From Cytobacillus oceanisediminis (GTDB lineage: Bacteria > Bacillota > Bacilli > Bacillales > Cytobacillaceae), in the NCBI RefSeq assembly GCF_007830235.1, contig NZ_VLKI01000025.1:1-59863 (forward strand): DNA of 59,863 bases, read 5' to 3'. Below are positions 1 to 7,981 of this stretch, piece after piece. A model generated the notes under the pieces. That model saw only the letters and a program-made list of their open reading frames with translations, had not been told where the DNA came from and did not search any database. The translations under genes were made by a program, and so were the position numbers. How positions within the stretch are numbered: the first letter of the stretch is position 1; each line of letters starts with the position of its first letter.

Positions 1-14
1 CCAGAATTTTATTT

Positions 15-84
15 TATCGGTCACTTTTCCGACATATCGGTCAGATTTCATTTTTATCGGTCACTTTTTCCATATATCGGTCAG
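15..84. repeat. Four 10-bp TATCGGTCAS repeats with 20-bp period
   Basis: TATCGGTCAC/G occurs at 15-24, 35-44, 55-64 and 75-84, exactly 20 bp apart, alternating C and G at the last base. The spacers are T-rich. The array is cut by the left window edge, so its full length is unknown. Twenty is not a multiple of three, so this is not a coding repeat. The rest of 85-280 holds no gene that I can support. Confidence 0.8.
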
Positions 85-279
85 TTGCCTCTATGGCGCT
101 CTTTTGAAGCTACACCACTAAACCGAGCAATTACAAATGGCCTGCAATTTCAATTAAAATTTACTGTGAAGCTTTAAGCAACAACTCGTATAATTTGATG
201 GTTAATAAAAGAGTGAAAAAAATTATCCTCTTTTCCGCAGCACCACATCCTGTCTTGCCTAACAGCATAAGCCCCAGCA

Positions 280-312
280 AAAATAAAAAGCCCCCGTCCG
301 AGGAGCTCCCTT
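280..312 (-). terminator. Rho-independent terminator of csfB
   Basis: Read on the minus strand, AGCTCC pairs with GGGGCT (one G-U pair) and is followed by a T-rich tract. It lies immediately after the csfB stop codon. Confidence 0.65.
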
Positions 313-516
313 TTAAGAAAATATTTCTGGCATTGTTATTTTTTTAAGTTTCTTTAAGTAATAATTATATTTTGGATTGCTTGTATCTGTAGTTATTAAA
401 TCTTTTTCACAATCTGTGCAGATAAAAGAAGTGTATAGATGTATTCCCCTTGTTTTAGCCTGCTCGCAAATGACACATTCTTCTCCTGCATGTTTTTTTG
501 CTAATAGCGAACCCAA
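313..516 (-). CDS. csfB: Anti-sigma factor CsfB (Gin)
   Basis: 67 residues, matching the B. subtilis sigma-G inhibitor Gin/CsfB (about 64 residues). Two CxxC pairs (C14/C17 and C33/C36) form the zinc-binding knuckle, followed by the family segments RGIHLYT and FICTDCE and a basic tail. In the family it is made in the forespore under sigma-F and binds and holds back sigma-G (and sigma-E in the mother cell). The start is a TTG at 516 preceded by a strong TGGAGGTGG site. A terminator follows directly. It is on the minus strand, opposite to all genes up to abrB, and the xpaC and yaaN genes that follow csfB in B. subtilis are not present here. I found no convincing sigma-F promoter. Confidence 0.93.
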   Translation of the reverse strand: MGSLLAKKHAGEECVICEQAKTRGIHLYTSFICTDCEKDLITTDTSNPKYNYYLKKLKKITMPEIFS

Positions 517-785
517 TCACTCCACCTCCATACACTTATTCTGCCCAGTAATATTTTATTGTATACAATTTTTCGAATATTCATTGGCGGTTTTTTTTGA
601 GGTTACTTGATTAATATTGTATGATGGAAATCCTATTTGGGTGTATGTCTATCATGGATTTCTTTATAAAATTGCTTATTTAATGAGGGGACTGGCTATA
701 TTGCAGGTGTGGCTCTTTATAGGAAATACCCTATTTGTTAAAATAGGATAAGAATCTAAGGAAAGTGCAATAATTTGGTGATGAA
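517..785. other. Divergent intergenic region csfB/yaaO
   Basis: No gene seen. It holds the csfB ribosome binding site and, near the right end, a perfect 7-bp hairpin (CCTATTT 730-736, AAATAGG 741-747) without a T tract. I could not assign a clear promoter to yaaO. Confidence 0.5.
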
Positions 786-2219
786 ATGAATCAGGAACGG
801 ACTCCATTATTTGATCAGTTGAAAAAGCATGCCTCACAGCATCCAATATCTTTTCATGTCCCGGGACATAAGTATGGAGAACTTTTAAGCTATGGTGAAA
901 TAGAATACTTTAAAGATATTTTAAAGCTGGATGCCACGGAACTCGGTGGCCTGGATGACTTGCACTCTCCCGAGGGAGTGATATTGGAGGCTCAAAGGCT
1001 GCTTGCAAATTTGTACGGTGTCTCCACAAGTTATTTCTTGGTAAATGGGTCAACTGCAGGGAACCTCGCTATGATTATGGCGGCGGCTGAAGAGAATGAT
1101 ACCGTATTAGTACAGCGAAATTGCCATAAGTCGATCCTTAACGGCATTTCTTTGGCTAAGGCAAATCCGGTTTTCTTAGCGCCTGAATACAACCAGGATT
1201 GGGGCGTGGCTGGAGGGGTGTCGTTAGAGACGGTAAAAGAAGCAATCGAGCAATACCCGCATGCCAAAGCGCTGATTTTAACCTACCCTAATTATTATGG
1301 AATGGTTTTCGACTTGGAGCAGATTATTAAACATGCTCATCAATATGGAATACCTGTGCTGGTGGATGAGGCGCATGGGGCACATTTTATAGGAGGAAAG
1401 TGTTTTCCGGCTTCTGCAGTCCAACTCCAGGCGGATATTGTTATACAATCAGCCCATAAGACACTGCCTGCTATGACGATGGGGGCGTACCTGCATTTTA
1501 ATAGTAAACTTGTAAACGAAGAAAAATTAAGCAGCTATTTGGGGATACTCCAATCAAGCAGCCCCTCCTATCCAATTATGGCCTCGCTTGATATGGCCAG
1601 AGCGTATTTAGCTTCTTTTTCAGATAAAGATGCGGATAAACTATGCGAGAAGGTTGAAAGTTTCAGGAATGCATTAAGCACAATAAAAGGCATTAAAGTC
1701 CTGCCTTATGATAATAATATCGGCGATCCTCTAAAGGTTACAATTCAATCCATAACCTCCCTAAGCGGATTTGAACTTCAGCAAATTCTGGAGCAGCACG
1801 GTATCTATGCAGAAATGGCTGACCCCTATAATGTTTTGCTTGTTTTTCCACTGCTAAAAACATATATGGACTATCCTGTTGATCGGGTCGTCAGTTGTTT
1901 AGAGGAAGGAATAAAAATTTATTTACACACAGAAGATCAAAAAAAGAAAATGATATTTTCAAAAAAGCCTGTTTCAGAACTTGTTTTAAATCAAAAAAAA
2001 CGAGAAGGCCTTATCATCAAGCCAGTTCCACTGGCGGACGCTGTCGGCAGGGTATGCGCACAGGAGGTGACCCCTTATCCGCCGGGCAGTCCGCTTTTAT
2101 TTCCGGGGGAACCAATACATAAGGAAGATATCCAAAATATAAGAATTCTTAAGGAAGCCGGTGCGCGCTTTCAAAATGAGGAAAATATCAAACAAGGCAC
2201 CATTAAAATATATGAATGA
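786..2219 (+). CDS. yaaO: Orn/Lys/Arg decarboxylase-family PLP enzyme YaaO
   Basis: 477 residues, the usual length of YaaO. It is a fold-type I PLP enzyme of the Orn/Lys/Arg decarboxylase (SpeA-like) family. The pyridoxal lysine is in SAHKTLPAM (about K225), preceded by the cofactor-binding aspartate in VDEAHGAHF and the N-terminal FHVPGHKYG. The family C-terminal domain is present (PPGSPLLFPGE). It presumably decarboxylates a basic amino acid toward polyamines; the exact substrate cannot be read from the sequence. It starts at ATG with a GGTGA site. tmk follows 25 bp after the stop. Confidence 0.93.
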   Translation: MNQERTPLFDQLKKHASQHPISFHVPGHKYGELLSYGEIEYFKDILKLDATELGGLDDLHSPEGVILEAQRLLANLYGVSTSYFLVNGSTAGNLAMIMAAAEENDTVLVQRNCHKSILNGISLAKANPVFLAPEYNQDWGVAGGVSLETVKEAIEQYPHAKALILTYPNYYGMVFDLEQIIKHAHQYGIPVLVDEAHGAHFIGGKCFPASAVQLQADIVIQSAHKTLPAMTMGAYLHFNSKLVNEEKLSSYLGILQSSSPSYPIMASLDMARAYLASFSDKDADKLCEKVESFRNALSTIKGIKVLPYDNNIGDPLKVTIQSITSLSGFELQQILEQHGIYAEMADPYNVLLVFPLLKTYMDYPVDRVVSCLEEGIKIYLHTEDQKKKMIFSKKPVSELVLNQKKREGLIIKPVPLADAVGRVCAQEVTPYPPGSPLLFPGEPIHKEDIQNIRILKEAGARFQNEENIKQGTIKIYE

Positions 2220-2244
2220 TTATGGAACAGCTGGAGGAAGTAAT

Positions 2245-2883
2245 ATGAATAATGGAATGTTTATTACCGTTGAAGGGCCTGAAGGTGCCGGAAAAACGAC
2301 AATCATTAATATGCTGGCAAATAGACTTGAAGCGGAAGGCTTTCAGGTCCTTCAAACGAGGGAGCCAGGCGGAATTGAAATTGCTGAACAAATCAGAGGT
2401 GTAATCCTCGATAAAAATAATACAAAGATGGACCCGAGGACCGAAGCTCTTTTATATGCGGCGGCTAGAAGGCAGCACCTGGTTGAAAAGGTAAAGCCCG
2501 CATTAGAAAAAGGCTATGTATTATTATGTGACAGGTTTATTGACAGCTCACTTGCTTATCAAGGGTATGCAAGGGGATTAGGCATTGAGGAGGTCTTCTC
2601 CATTAATAGCTTTGCAATTGAGGGAATGATGCCTAAGCTAACATTGTACTTTGATATTGAACCAGAGGCTGGGTTGGAGAGAATCAATCAGCATAAGGGC
2701 AGGGAAGTAAATCGTCTTGATCTGGAAAAATTAGACTTTCACCATAAAGTACGCGAGGGATATCTCAAATTAATGGAGCTTTATCCTGACAGAATTTATA
2801 AGATTGATGCATCAAGGCCGGTGGAGGATGTCTATAAACAGGCAGAAGCAAAACTAAAAGAAGTGCTAGAAGGGAAAATATAA
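2245..2883 (+). CDS. tmk: Thymidylate kinase
   Basis: 212 residues, same length as B. subtilis Tmk. It phosphorylates dTMP to dTDP in the cytoplasm. The P-loop GPEGAGKTT is at about residues 11-19, the DR(F/Y) motif in CDRFIDSSLAYQGYARG, and the LID region near HKGREVNRLD. An in-frame ORF reaches upstream to 2161 inside yaaO, but the ATG at 2245 has a good GGAGGAAG site and gives the family length, so I take it. A strong terminator follows the stop. Confidence 0.97.
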   Translation: MNNGMFITVEGPEGAGKTTIINMLANRLEAEGFQVLQTREPGGIEIAEQIRGVILDKNNTKMDPRTEALLYAAARRQHLVEKVKPALEKGYVLLCDRFIDSSLAYQGYARGLGIEEVFSINSFAIEGMMPKLTLYFDIEPEAGLERINQHKGREVNRLDLEKLDFHHKVREGYLKLMELYPDRIYKIDASRPVEDVYKQAEAKLKEVLEGKI

Positions 2884-2890
2884 GAAAGGG

Positions 2891-2923
2891 CCTTAAAGAT
2901 TTTATATCTTTAAGGTTTTTTTG
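2891..2923 (+). terminator. Terminator after tmk
   Basis: Perfect 10-bp stem: CCTTAAAGAT (2891-2900) with ATCTTTAAGG (2906-2915), then a run of seven T. Confidence 0.92.
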
Positions 2924-3113
2924 TAGAAGAAGTAAGTGCAAGAGCGTGTAGCTATCTGCTATATGCATTCAGCAGCTTCAGGCGGAAATTATTATAGGCA
3001 ATTTTTTTAAAAATAATCTCCGCAGTATTCCCTTAATTTCTGCTTGAGCATAAAATAATTGATATAATAAAGGTAAGGAACAACGGATATAAAACTGTAA
3101 AGGGGATGGGTCT

Positions 3114-3443
3114 ATGAAATTAATCCTGGCAGTAATACAGGATCAAGACAGCAATAAGCTTATGAATGCCTTGGTGGATAATAATTTTCGTGCAACAAAA
3201 TTGGCCAGTACAGGCGGTTTTTTGAAATCCGGCAATACTACCTTCATGATCGGCACAGAGGATATTCGGGTAGAACGGGCTCTGCAGATTATTAAAGAAA
3301 ACTGCCGGGCAAGAGACCAGCTTGTTGCACCCGTTTCACCAATGGGCGGAAACGCTGATTCTTATGTGCCCTATCCAGTAGAAGTAGAAGTGGGCGGTGC
3401 AACAGTTTTTGTATTGCCAGTTGAGCAATTCCACCACTTTTAA
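3114..3443 (+). CDS. darA: Cyclic-di-AMP receptor DarA (PII-like)
   Basis: 109 residues, nearly identical in length and motifs to B. subtilis DarA/YaaQ. It is a trimeric PII-like cytoplasmic protein that binds c-di-AMP; its downstream targets are not fully known. Family motifs: QDQDSN near the start, STGGFLKSGNTTFMIG in the middle and the invariant SPMGGNADSYVPYPVEVEVGGA at the end. It starts at ATG after AAGGGGATGG. Upstream, an extended -10 (TGATATAAT, 3060-3068) suggests its own promoter after the tmk terminator. It probably heads the darA-yaaR-holB-ricT-yabA operon. Confidence 0.96.
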   Translation: MKLILAVIQDQDSNKLMNALVDNNFRATKLASTGGFLKSGNTTFMIGTEDIRVERALQIIKENCRARDQLVAPVSPMGGNADSYVPYPVEVEVGGATVFVLPVEQFHHF

Positions 3444-3497
3444 TAAACCATTATAGTATTTACAGGGGCCCATGCTGCCTCTTTCGGAGGGTAATGT

Positions 3498-3938
3498 ATG
3501 AAAATCAACCAGGATCTTCAGCTGAAAATGGAAAATATCCGCCAGGATCAAAAGCAGTCAGCGGGGGATGGCGCCAAGTTTTATGAACTGGTTCAGAAGC
3601 AGGGCGAAAAGATGCAGGCTTCACAGCTTCAGGGATTATTAAAAGATATAGATGCCGCCGGAGAACGCCTTGCTCGTTCCCGGACTTTTAAAGACTTGTC
3701 CAAGTTTAAAACATTGGTTAAGAGGTTTGTGAAAGAAGCCGTTGACTATGGCATGGAGCTGAAGCAATCACATAGCTGGAATCAATTTGGACAAGGCAGG
3801 TCGCTAAAGGTTGTCGAAACCGTTGATGAAAAGCTTTCTGAGCTGACAGATGAACTAATGAAAAAAGAAGAGTCTTCGATTGATATACTTGGAAAAGTTG
3901 GAGAAATTAAAGGTCTTTTAATAAATTTATATACGTAA
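3498..3938 (+). CDS. yaaR: YaaR, DUF327 protein
   Basis: 146 residues, typical of the YaaR (DUF327) family, always found between darA and holB. It is mostly helical and charged (MKINQDLQLK start, KFKTLVKRFVKEAV in the middle, repeated K/E in the C-terminal half), with no signal peptide or membrane segment. Function is unknown to me. It starts at ATG after CGGAGGG and is 54 bp downstream of darA, with holB 13 bp after it, so it is co-transcribed with DNA replication and signalling genes. Confidence 0.92.
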   Translation: MKINQDLQLKMENIRQDQKQSAGDGAKFYELVQKQGEKMQASQLQGLLKDIDAAGERLARSRTFKDLSKFKTLVKRFVKEAVDYGMELKQSHSWNQFGQGRSLKVVETVDEKLSELTDELMKKEESSIDILGKVGEIKGLLINLYT

Positions 3939-3951
3939 GTGAGTGATTGTT

Positions 3952-4959
3952 GTGGGAAAAACGTGGGCACAGCTGGAGGCCATACAGCCAGTAGTATTGA
4001 AAATGTTTAAAAATAGCATAGTGAAGGATCGGCTGGCCCACGCCTACTTGTTTGAAGGAATGAAAGGGACAGGGAAGCGGGAAGCGAGCACACTTTTAGC
4101 CAAAAGCCAATTCTGCAAGGCTCCCGTTGAAGGGTATGTTCCATGTGAAACATGTTCAAACTGTAAAAGGATTAATAGCGGCAATCACCCGGATGTCCAT
4201 ATCGTAGAGCCGGACGGACTGTCTATTAAAAAGAATCAGATTCAAAGCCTGCAGGAAGAGTTTTCAAAAACAGGTGTAGAATCAAAAAGAAAACTTTATG
4301 TGATTGTACATGCAGACAGGATGACTGTAAATGCTGCCAATAGTCTGCTGAAATTTCTGGAGGAACCTCATTCGCAAACGACTGCCATTTTAATTACTGA
4401 ACAGTCCCAGCAAATGCTTCCTACGATTCTATCCCGCTGCCAGACGATTACTTTTAAACCTTTATCCCCAGCTGAAATGATCGAACAGTTAAAGAATAAT
4501 GGAGTAGATCCTAGCCAGGCACCATTACTTGCACAAATTACCAATAATTTGGATGAGGCTTTGGAATATAGTTCTGATGATTGGTTTGTACAAGCACAAA
4601 AAATAGTGTTAAAATTATATGAAGTGATTAAGAAAAATCCACTTGAGGCAATGGTTGCCCTTCAGGAGGATTGGTTCTTGCACTTTAAAGAGAAAGAGCA
4701 GATTAATCGCGGCTTAGATTTATTACTTCTTATTTTTAAAGATTTATTATATATACAGCTTGGGAAACAAGACCAGGTTGTCCATCTAAACGAAAAGAAT
4801 CGTTTAGAGCAGTTTGCACTGCAATCTTCTACAAAGCGTCTAACTGAACAGATGACGGCTGTTTTGGAAGCGAAAAGAAAATTACAGGCAAATATGAATC
4901 CGCAGCTGTTGATGGAACAGCTTGTGTTAAAATTGCAGGAGGGATCTTCCTTTGTATGA
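3952..4959 (+). CDS. holB: DNA polymerase III delta-prime subunit
   Basis: 335 residues. HolB is the clamp-loader delta-prime subunit that helps load the beta clamp onto DNA. Seen: AAA+ domain with a modified Walker A (GMKGTGKRE), the clamp-loader zinc module with cysteines in FCKAPVEGYVPCETCSNC, the NAANSLLKFLEEP segment and the SRC motif of sensor 1 (ILSRCQTI). The reading frame is open from GTG 3943, but GTG 3952 sits at a better distance from the GTGAG site and matches family N termini; either is possible. Its end overlaps ricT by 8 nt, implying translational coupling. Confidence 0.95.
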   Translation: MGKTWAQLEAIQPVVLKMFKNSIVKDRLAHAYLFEGMKGTGKREASTLLAKSQFCKAPVEGYVPCETCSNCKRINSGNHPDVHIVEPDGLSIKKNQIQSLQEEFSKTGVESKRKLYVIVHADRMTVNAANSLLKFLEEPHSQTTAILITEQSQQMLPTILSRCQTITFKPLSPAEMIEQLKNNGVDPSQAPLLAQITNNLDEALEYSSDDWFVQAQKIVLKLYEVIKKNPLEAMVALQEDWFLHFKEKEQINRGLDLLLLIFKDLLYIQLGKQDQVVHLNEKNRLEQFALQSSTKRLTEQMTAVLEAKRKLQANMNPQLLMEQLVLKLQEGSSFV

Positions 4960-5779
4960 TGTAGTAGGAGTGCGCTTTAAAAAAGCGGGCAAGATATATT
5001 ATTTTGATCCCGGAGATCTCTCAATACAAAAGGATGACTTTGTCATTGTCGAAACCGTTCGAGGCGTAGAGTACGGAAAAGTAGTTATAGCCCCGAAACA
5101 GGTTGATGAACATGATGTTGTCCTGCCATTAAAAAAGGTTCTTCGTATTGCAGATCAAAAGGATCGCATGATTGTTGAGGAGAACATGCAGGCCGCAAAA
5201 GAAGCATATGAGGTTTGCTGTGAGAAGGTCAATACACATCAGCTCGATATGAAGCTTGTGGATGTTGAATATACATTTGATCGAAATAAAGTCATATTTT
5301 ATTTTACGGCTGATGGGCGGGTTGACTTTCGTGAACTTGTAAAAGACCTTGCAGCCATATTCAGGACAAGAATTGAACTTCGCCAGATTGGTGTGAGGGA
5401 TGAAGCGAAAATGCTGGGCGGCATTGGCCCGTGCGGAAGGATGCTTTGCTGTTCCACATTCCTGGGCGATTTTGATCCAGTGTCCATAAAAATGGCAAAA
5501 GACCAGAATCTTTCGTTAAACCCAACGAAAATTTCAGGTTTATGCGGGCGCTTAATGTGCTGCCTGAAATATGAGAATGATGAGTACGAAGCAGCTAAAG
5601 AACAGCTCCCGGACCTTGGGGAATGGATTCAGACTCCTGATGGACCGGGAAAAGTCGTAGGCTTAAATATATTGGAGCGTGTTCTTCAAGTAGATGTTAA
5701 AGAACAGGAGCGCGTACTCGAATATACACTCAATGAAATTTTAAAACAAGGTGCTGTATCAGTTCAGTCCACAGATTAA
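4952..5779 (+). CDS. ricT: RicT (YaaT), PSP1 domain protein
   Basis: 275 residues, same length as B. subtilis YaaT/RicT. With RicA and RicF it forms the Fe-S Y-complex that directs RNase Y to mRNA maturation and supports biofilm, competence and sporulation. Seen: PSP1 domain and conserved cysteines in GPCGRMLCCSTF and SGLCGRLMCCLKYEN, which ligate the iron-sulfur clusters. It starts at TTG 4952 inside the end of holB, with GGAGGG upstream. yabA follows after 12 bp. Confidence 0.96.
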   Translation: MYDVVGVRFKKAGKIYYFDPGDLSIQKDDFVIVETVRGVEYGKVVIAPKQVDEHDVVLPLKKVLRIADQKDRMIVEENMQAAKEAYEVCCEKVNTHQLDMKLVDVEYTFDRNKVIFYFTADGRVDFRELVKDLAAIFRTRIELRQIGVRDEAKMLGGIGPCGRMLCCSTFLGDFDPVSIKMAKDQNLSLNPTKISGLCGRLMCCLKYENDEYEAAKEQLPDLGEWIQTPDGPGKVVGLNILERVLQVDVKEQERVLEYTLNEILKQGAVSVQSTD

Positions 5780-5791
5780 GAGGTGGAAGGC

Positions 5792-6166
5792 GTGGATAAA
5801 AAAGAAATCTTTGACTCAGTAAGTAACATGGAAACCCAAATTGGAGAGTTATATCAGCAGCTTGGTGAGTTAAAGCAGCATTTGGCAGAAATACTTGAAG
5901 AGAATAACTCTTTAAAGCTGGAGAATGAACATTTAAGACGCCATTTAGACATATCTTCGGAAAAGGAAAGCACATCGGTTAAAAAGAAAAAAGCAGTGCA
6001 GCCTGCCGGAGATACGGATGAGGATAAGGTGATTGATATCGGGGAAGGCTATGATAATCTTGCCCGCCTCTATCAGGAAGGCTTTCACATTTGCAATCTT
6101 CATTTTGGCAGCCCTAGAAAAGAGGGCGACTGCCTGTTTTGCTTGTCCTTCCTTAATAAGAAGTAA
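5792..6166 (+). CDS. yabA: Replication initiation control protein YabA
   Basis: 124 residues from GTG 5792 (AGGTGGAAGG upstream); an in-frame GTG at 5783 lies inside that site and is less likely. YabA binds DnaA and DnaN and restrains over-initiation. The N-terminal part is a leucine-zipper coiled coil (about residues 1-60), followed by a variable linker and a C-terminal zinc domain with HICNLHFG and CLFCLSF. Last gene of the operon, followed by a terminator. Confidence 0.95.
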   Translation: MDKKEIFDSVSNMETQIGELYQQLGELKQHLAEILEENNSLKLENEHLRRHLDISSEKESTSVKKKKAVQPAGDTDEDKVIDIGEGYDNLARLYQEGFHICNLHFGSPRKEGDCLFCLSFLNKK

Positions 6167-6172
6167 ACTTTT

Positions 6173-6203
6173 AGCCTTCCTGATTAAAGGAAGGCTATTT
6201 TTC
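6173..6203 (+). terminator. Terminator after yabA
   Basis: AGCCTTCC (6173-6180) pairs with GGAAGGCT (6189-6196), followed by ATTTTT. Confidence 0.9.
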
Positions 6204-6238
6204 CATATGAAATAGGCTTAATTAGTCTTTTTCAAAAG

Positions 6239-6490
6239 GGCTATGTTAAAGCAAATGGTTGATATTGGCACTCTGTTGATTGGAGCGGAAGGCGCGAGAT
6301 CCTCGAAAAGGCATCGCATTTTCTTCGTGCGATGCCTATTCAAGGATGCTTGTTCAATGTCCTGCGGGAAGAGCGAGTCAAAGGGGGACCGACCCCGCAG
6401 GCTTAGTGCTGGAGGAGGCTCCCGGACCGCCCGCAGTTCGCTGAGCGCCCTGGAGCGGAAATCAACAGACAAGTTTATTAACAGAGCTTT
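6239..6490 (+). repeat. Family-1 MITE-like repeat, near full length
   Basis: 252-bp palindrome-rich non-coding element. The left end reads GCTATGTTAAA and the right end, read on the other strand, GCTCTGTTAAA, so it has about 11-bp terminal inverted repeats with one mismatch. Inside are GTTGATTGGAGCGGAAGG near the left end and CTGGAGCGGAAATCAACAG near the right end, also inverted. Related copies lie at 9829-10058, 16708-16812, 20950-21006 and 43121-43198. Short ORFs on both strands here are artefacts of the palindromes. Confidence 0.8.
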
Positions 6491-6533
6491 CAGAAAGAAT
6501 ACAATTTAAGAAACAGAGCATGGAGGATCAAGT

Positions 6534-7274
6534 ATGGATTTTTTAAAAGAAGGTGAACGGCTGGACTATTTGCTGGCAGAGGAAATGCGGATCATCCAGA
6601 GTCCGGCCGTATTTTCTTTCTCGCTGGATGCTGTACTGCTGGCCCGGTTTGTATATGTGCCGATTCAAAAGGGGAACCTTATTGATTTGTGCAGCGGTAA
6701 TGGTGTTATTCCATTATTTTTAAGTGCAAGAACAAAAGGCACCATTACAGGGGTGGAGATTCAGGATCGGTTGCATGATATGGCTGTAAGAAGCATTGAA
6801 TACAACAAACTTCAGGACCGTATAAAGATGATCCATGGGGATATAAAAGAAATGCCCCAGGTTCTTGGGTATGGGAAATTTGATGTCGTGACCTGCAACC
6901 CTCCGTATTTTCCTACACCTTCCCGTGATGAAATCAATGAAAATGAACATTTAGCAATTGCCCGCCATGAAATTCTATGTACCTTGGAGGATGCCATTAA
7001 AGCATCAAGCCAGCTGGCGAGACAGGGTGGCAAGGTTGCATTTGTTCATCGGCCGGGCAGGTTCCTGGATATCGTCACCTTAATGCGGAAATATAAGCTT
7101 GAACCGAAAAAGGTTCAATTTGTGTATCCAAAGGCAGGGAAGGAAGCGAATACCCTGCTCATTGAAGCTGTTAAAAACGGAAGCCCGGATTTGAAAATCT
7201 TGCCTCCGTTATTTGTATATAATGGGGAAAATGAATACACACCTGAAATAAGAGAGATTTTATATGGAGAATAG
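6534..7274 (+). CDS. yabB: tRNA1(Val) A37 N6-methyltransferase-like YabB (TrmN6)
   Basis: 246 residues, a class I SAM-dependent methyltransferase of the TrmN6/YfiC family. The SAM-binding motif is LIDLCSGNGVIPLFLS (motif I), and the catalytic motif IV is NPPYFP at about residue 122, as in N6-adenine methylases. It likely modifies A37 of tRNA(Val). ATG start with a GGAGGATC site. The last 11 nt overlap yazA. It is 44 bp downstream of a family-1 repeat. Confidence 0.92.
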   Translation: MDFLKEGERLDYLLAEEMRIIQSPAVFSFSLDAVLLARFVYVPIQKGNLIDLCSGNGVIPLFLSARTKGTITGVEIQDRLHDMAVRSIEYNKLQDRIKMIHGDIKEMPQVLGYGKFDVVTCNPPYFPTPSRDEINENEHLAIARHEILCTLEDAIKASSQLARQGGKVAFVHRPGRFLDIVTLMRKYKLEPKKVQFVYPKAGKEANTLLIEAVKNGSPDLKILPPLFVYNGENEYTPEIREILYGE

Positions 7275-7527
7275 CCACTATTTTTATGTTCTTTATTGTA
7301 GGGATGGCAGTTTATATGCAGGCTATACGAATGATCTTGAAAAAAGAATAAAGGTCCATAATGAGGGCAAAGGGGCCAAGTATACAAGAGGCAGAGGGCC
7401 GGTTAAACTGGTCTTCTCCAAGTTATTTTCGGATAAGAGTGAAGCTATGAGGGCTGAATATGAATTTAAACAATGGCCCAGGAAAAAGAAGGATGAGTTT
7501 TTAAAGCGACATAATATTTCATTTTAA
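7264..7527 (+). CDS. yazA: GIY-YIG nuclease domain protein YazA
   Basis: 87 residues, single GIY-YIG (UPF0213) domain. The paired motifs are YFYVLYC and LYAGYTN near the N terminus, then RxxxH (RIKVHNEG) and a conserved glutamate in RAEYEFKQW. It is presumably a small DNA-acting nuclease; its cellular role is unclear. The ATG lies within the 3' end of yabB, so translation is probably coupled. Confidence 0.93.
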   Translation: MENSHYFYVLYCRDGSLYAGYTNDLEKRIKVHNEGKGAKYTRGRGPVKLVFSKLFSDKSEAMRAEYEFKQWPRKKKDEFLKRHNISF

Positions 7528-7541
7528 AAATTTGAGAACGG

Positions 7542-7975
7542 TCTAGCTCCGAGCGCCATCGGCTCGAGATTTTAAGCATGTCTAGTTTTGGCTCCTAGGG
7601 ACGAAAGATTAGCCAATCCATTTCAGAAGGAGTAAACACCTTCTTACAGGGCTAGTCTTATGCTTGTCGTCCCTGGGCAAGTCGCCTACACATTTCAGAC
7701 AATCCGTCCAGAAGGTAAAGGGCAACCTTCCAGCCGGTTTGTCTGAAGCTTAAGGCCCGCAGGATAAGGAAGGGCTTCGACAGCCTCCTCATCGTACGAA
7801 GTAAAAACGATAGCTTTTACGAGGATGCGGTTTCATGCAGACATTGCCACAGGACAAGGAAAGCTGCGGCAGCGTTACATCGCACGACCAAAAGTGTTAG
7901 CTTTTGGGAGGACGTGGCGGTTTTAGTCTGCAATCAACTGGTGGCGCTCTGCGCTTTTCGCGAAGGAAACGGGTG
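7542..7975 (+). repeat. Family-2 mosaic repeat with nested modules
   Basis: 434 bp without a gene, made of family-2 modules. An outer element (TCTAGCTCCGAGCGCC at the left, GCGCTCTGCGCTTTTC at the right) is interrupted at 7578-7699 by a second element of the same family. Two copies of a roughly 58-bp module C follow (about 7758-7830 and 7855-7912). The second interrupts a hairpin module B (GCAGACATTGCCACAGGA ... CGTGGCGGTTTTAGTCTGC). It ends just before the rsmI ribosome binding site. Confidence 0.8.
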
Positions 7976-7981
7976 GTACAT

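Noticed and set aside
85..131. tRNA-like fragment (minus strand GCTCGGTTTAGTGGTGTAGC)
   Set aside because: It resembles a D arm, but the anticodon stem and T arm do not form, so it is not a tRNA gene.
4952..4959. Frameshift between holB and ricT, and similar overlaps (rnmV/rsmA, pabB/pabA, folP/folB, yabS/yabT)
   Set aside because: Both partners are full length with proper starts; the overlaps are translational coupling, not sequence errors.
6218..6509. Overlapping ORFs of 84 and 88 residues on both strands
   Set aside because: They lie within the family-1 repeat and mirror each other across its palindromes; no ribosome binding site or family resemblance.
7542..7975. CRISPR array or phage remnant in the repeat-rich gaps
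   Set aside because: Modules are palindromic, of unequal length and nested, with no regular unique spacers and no cas, integrase or phage genes in the window.
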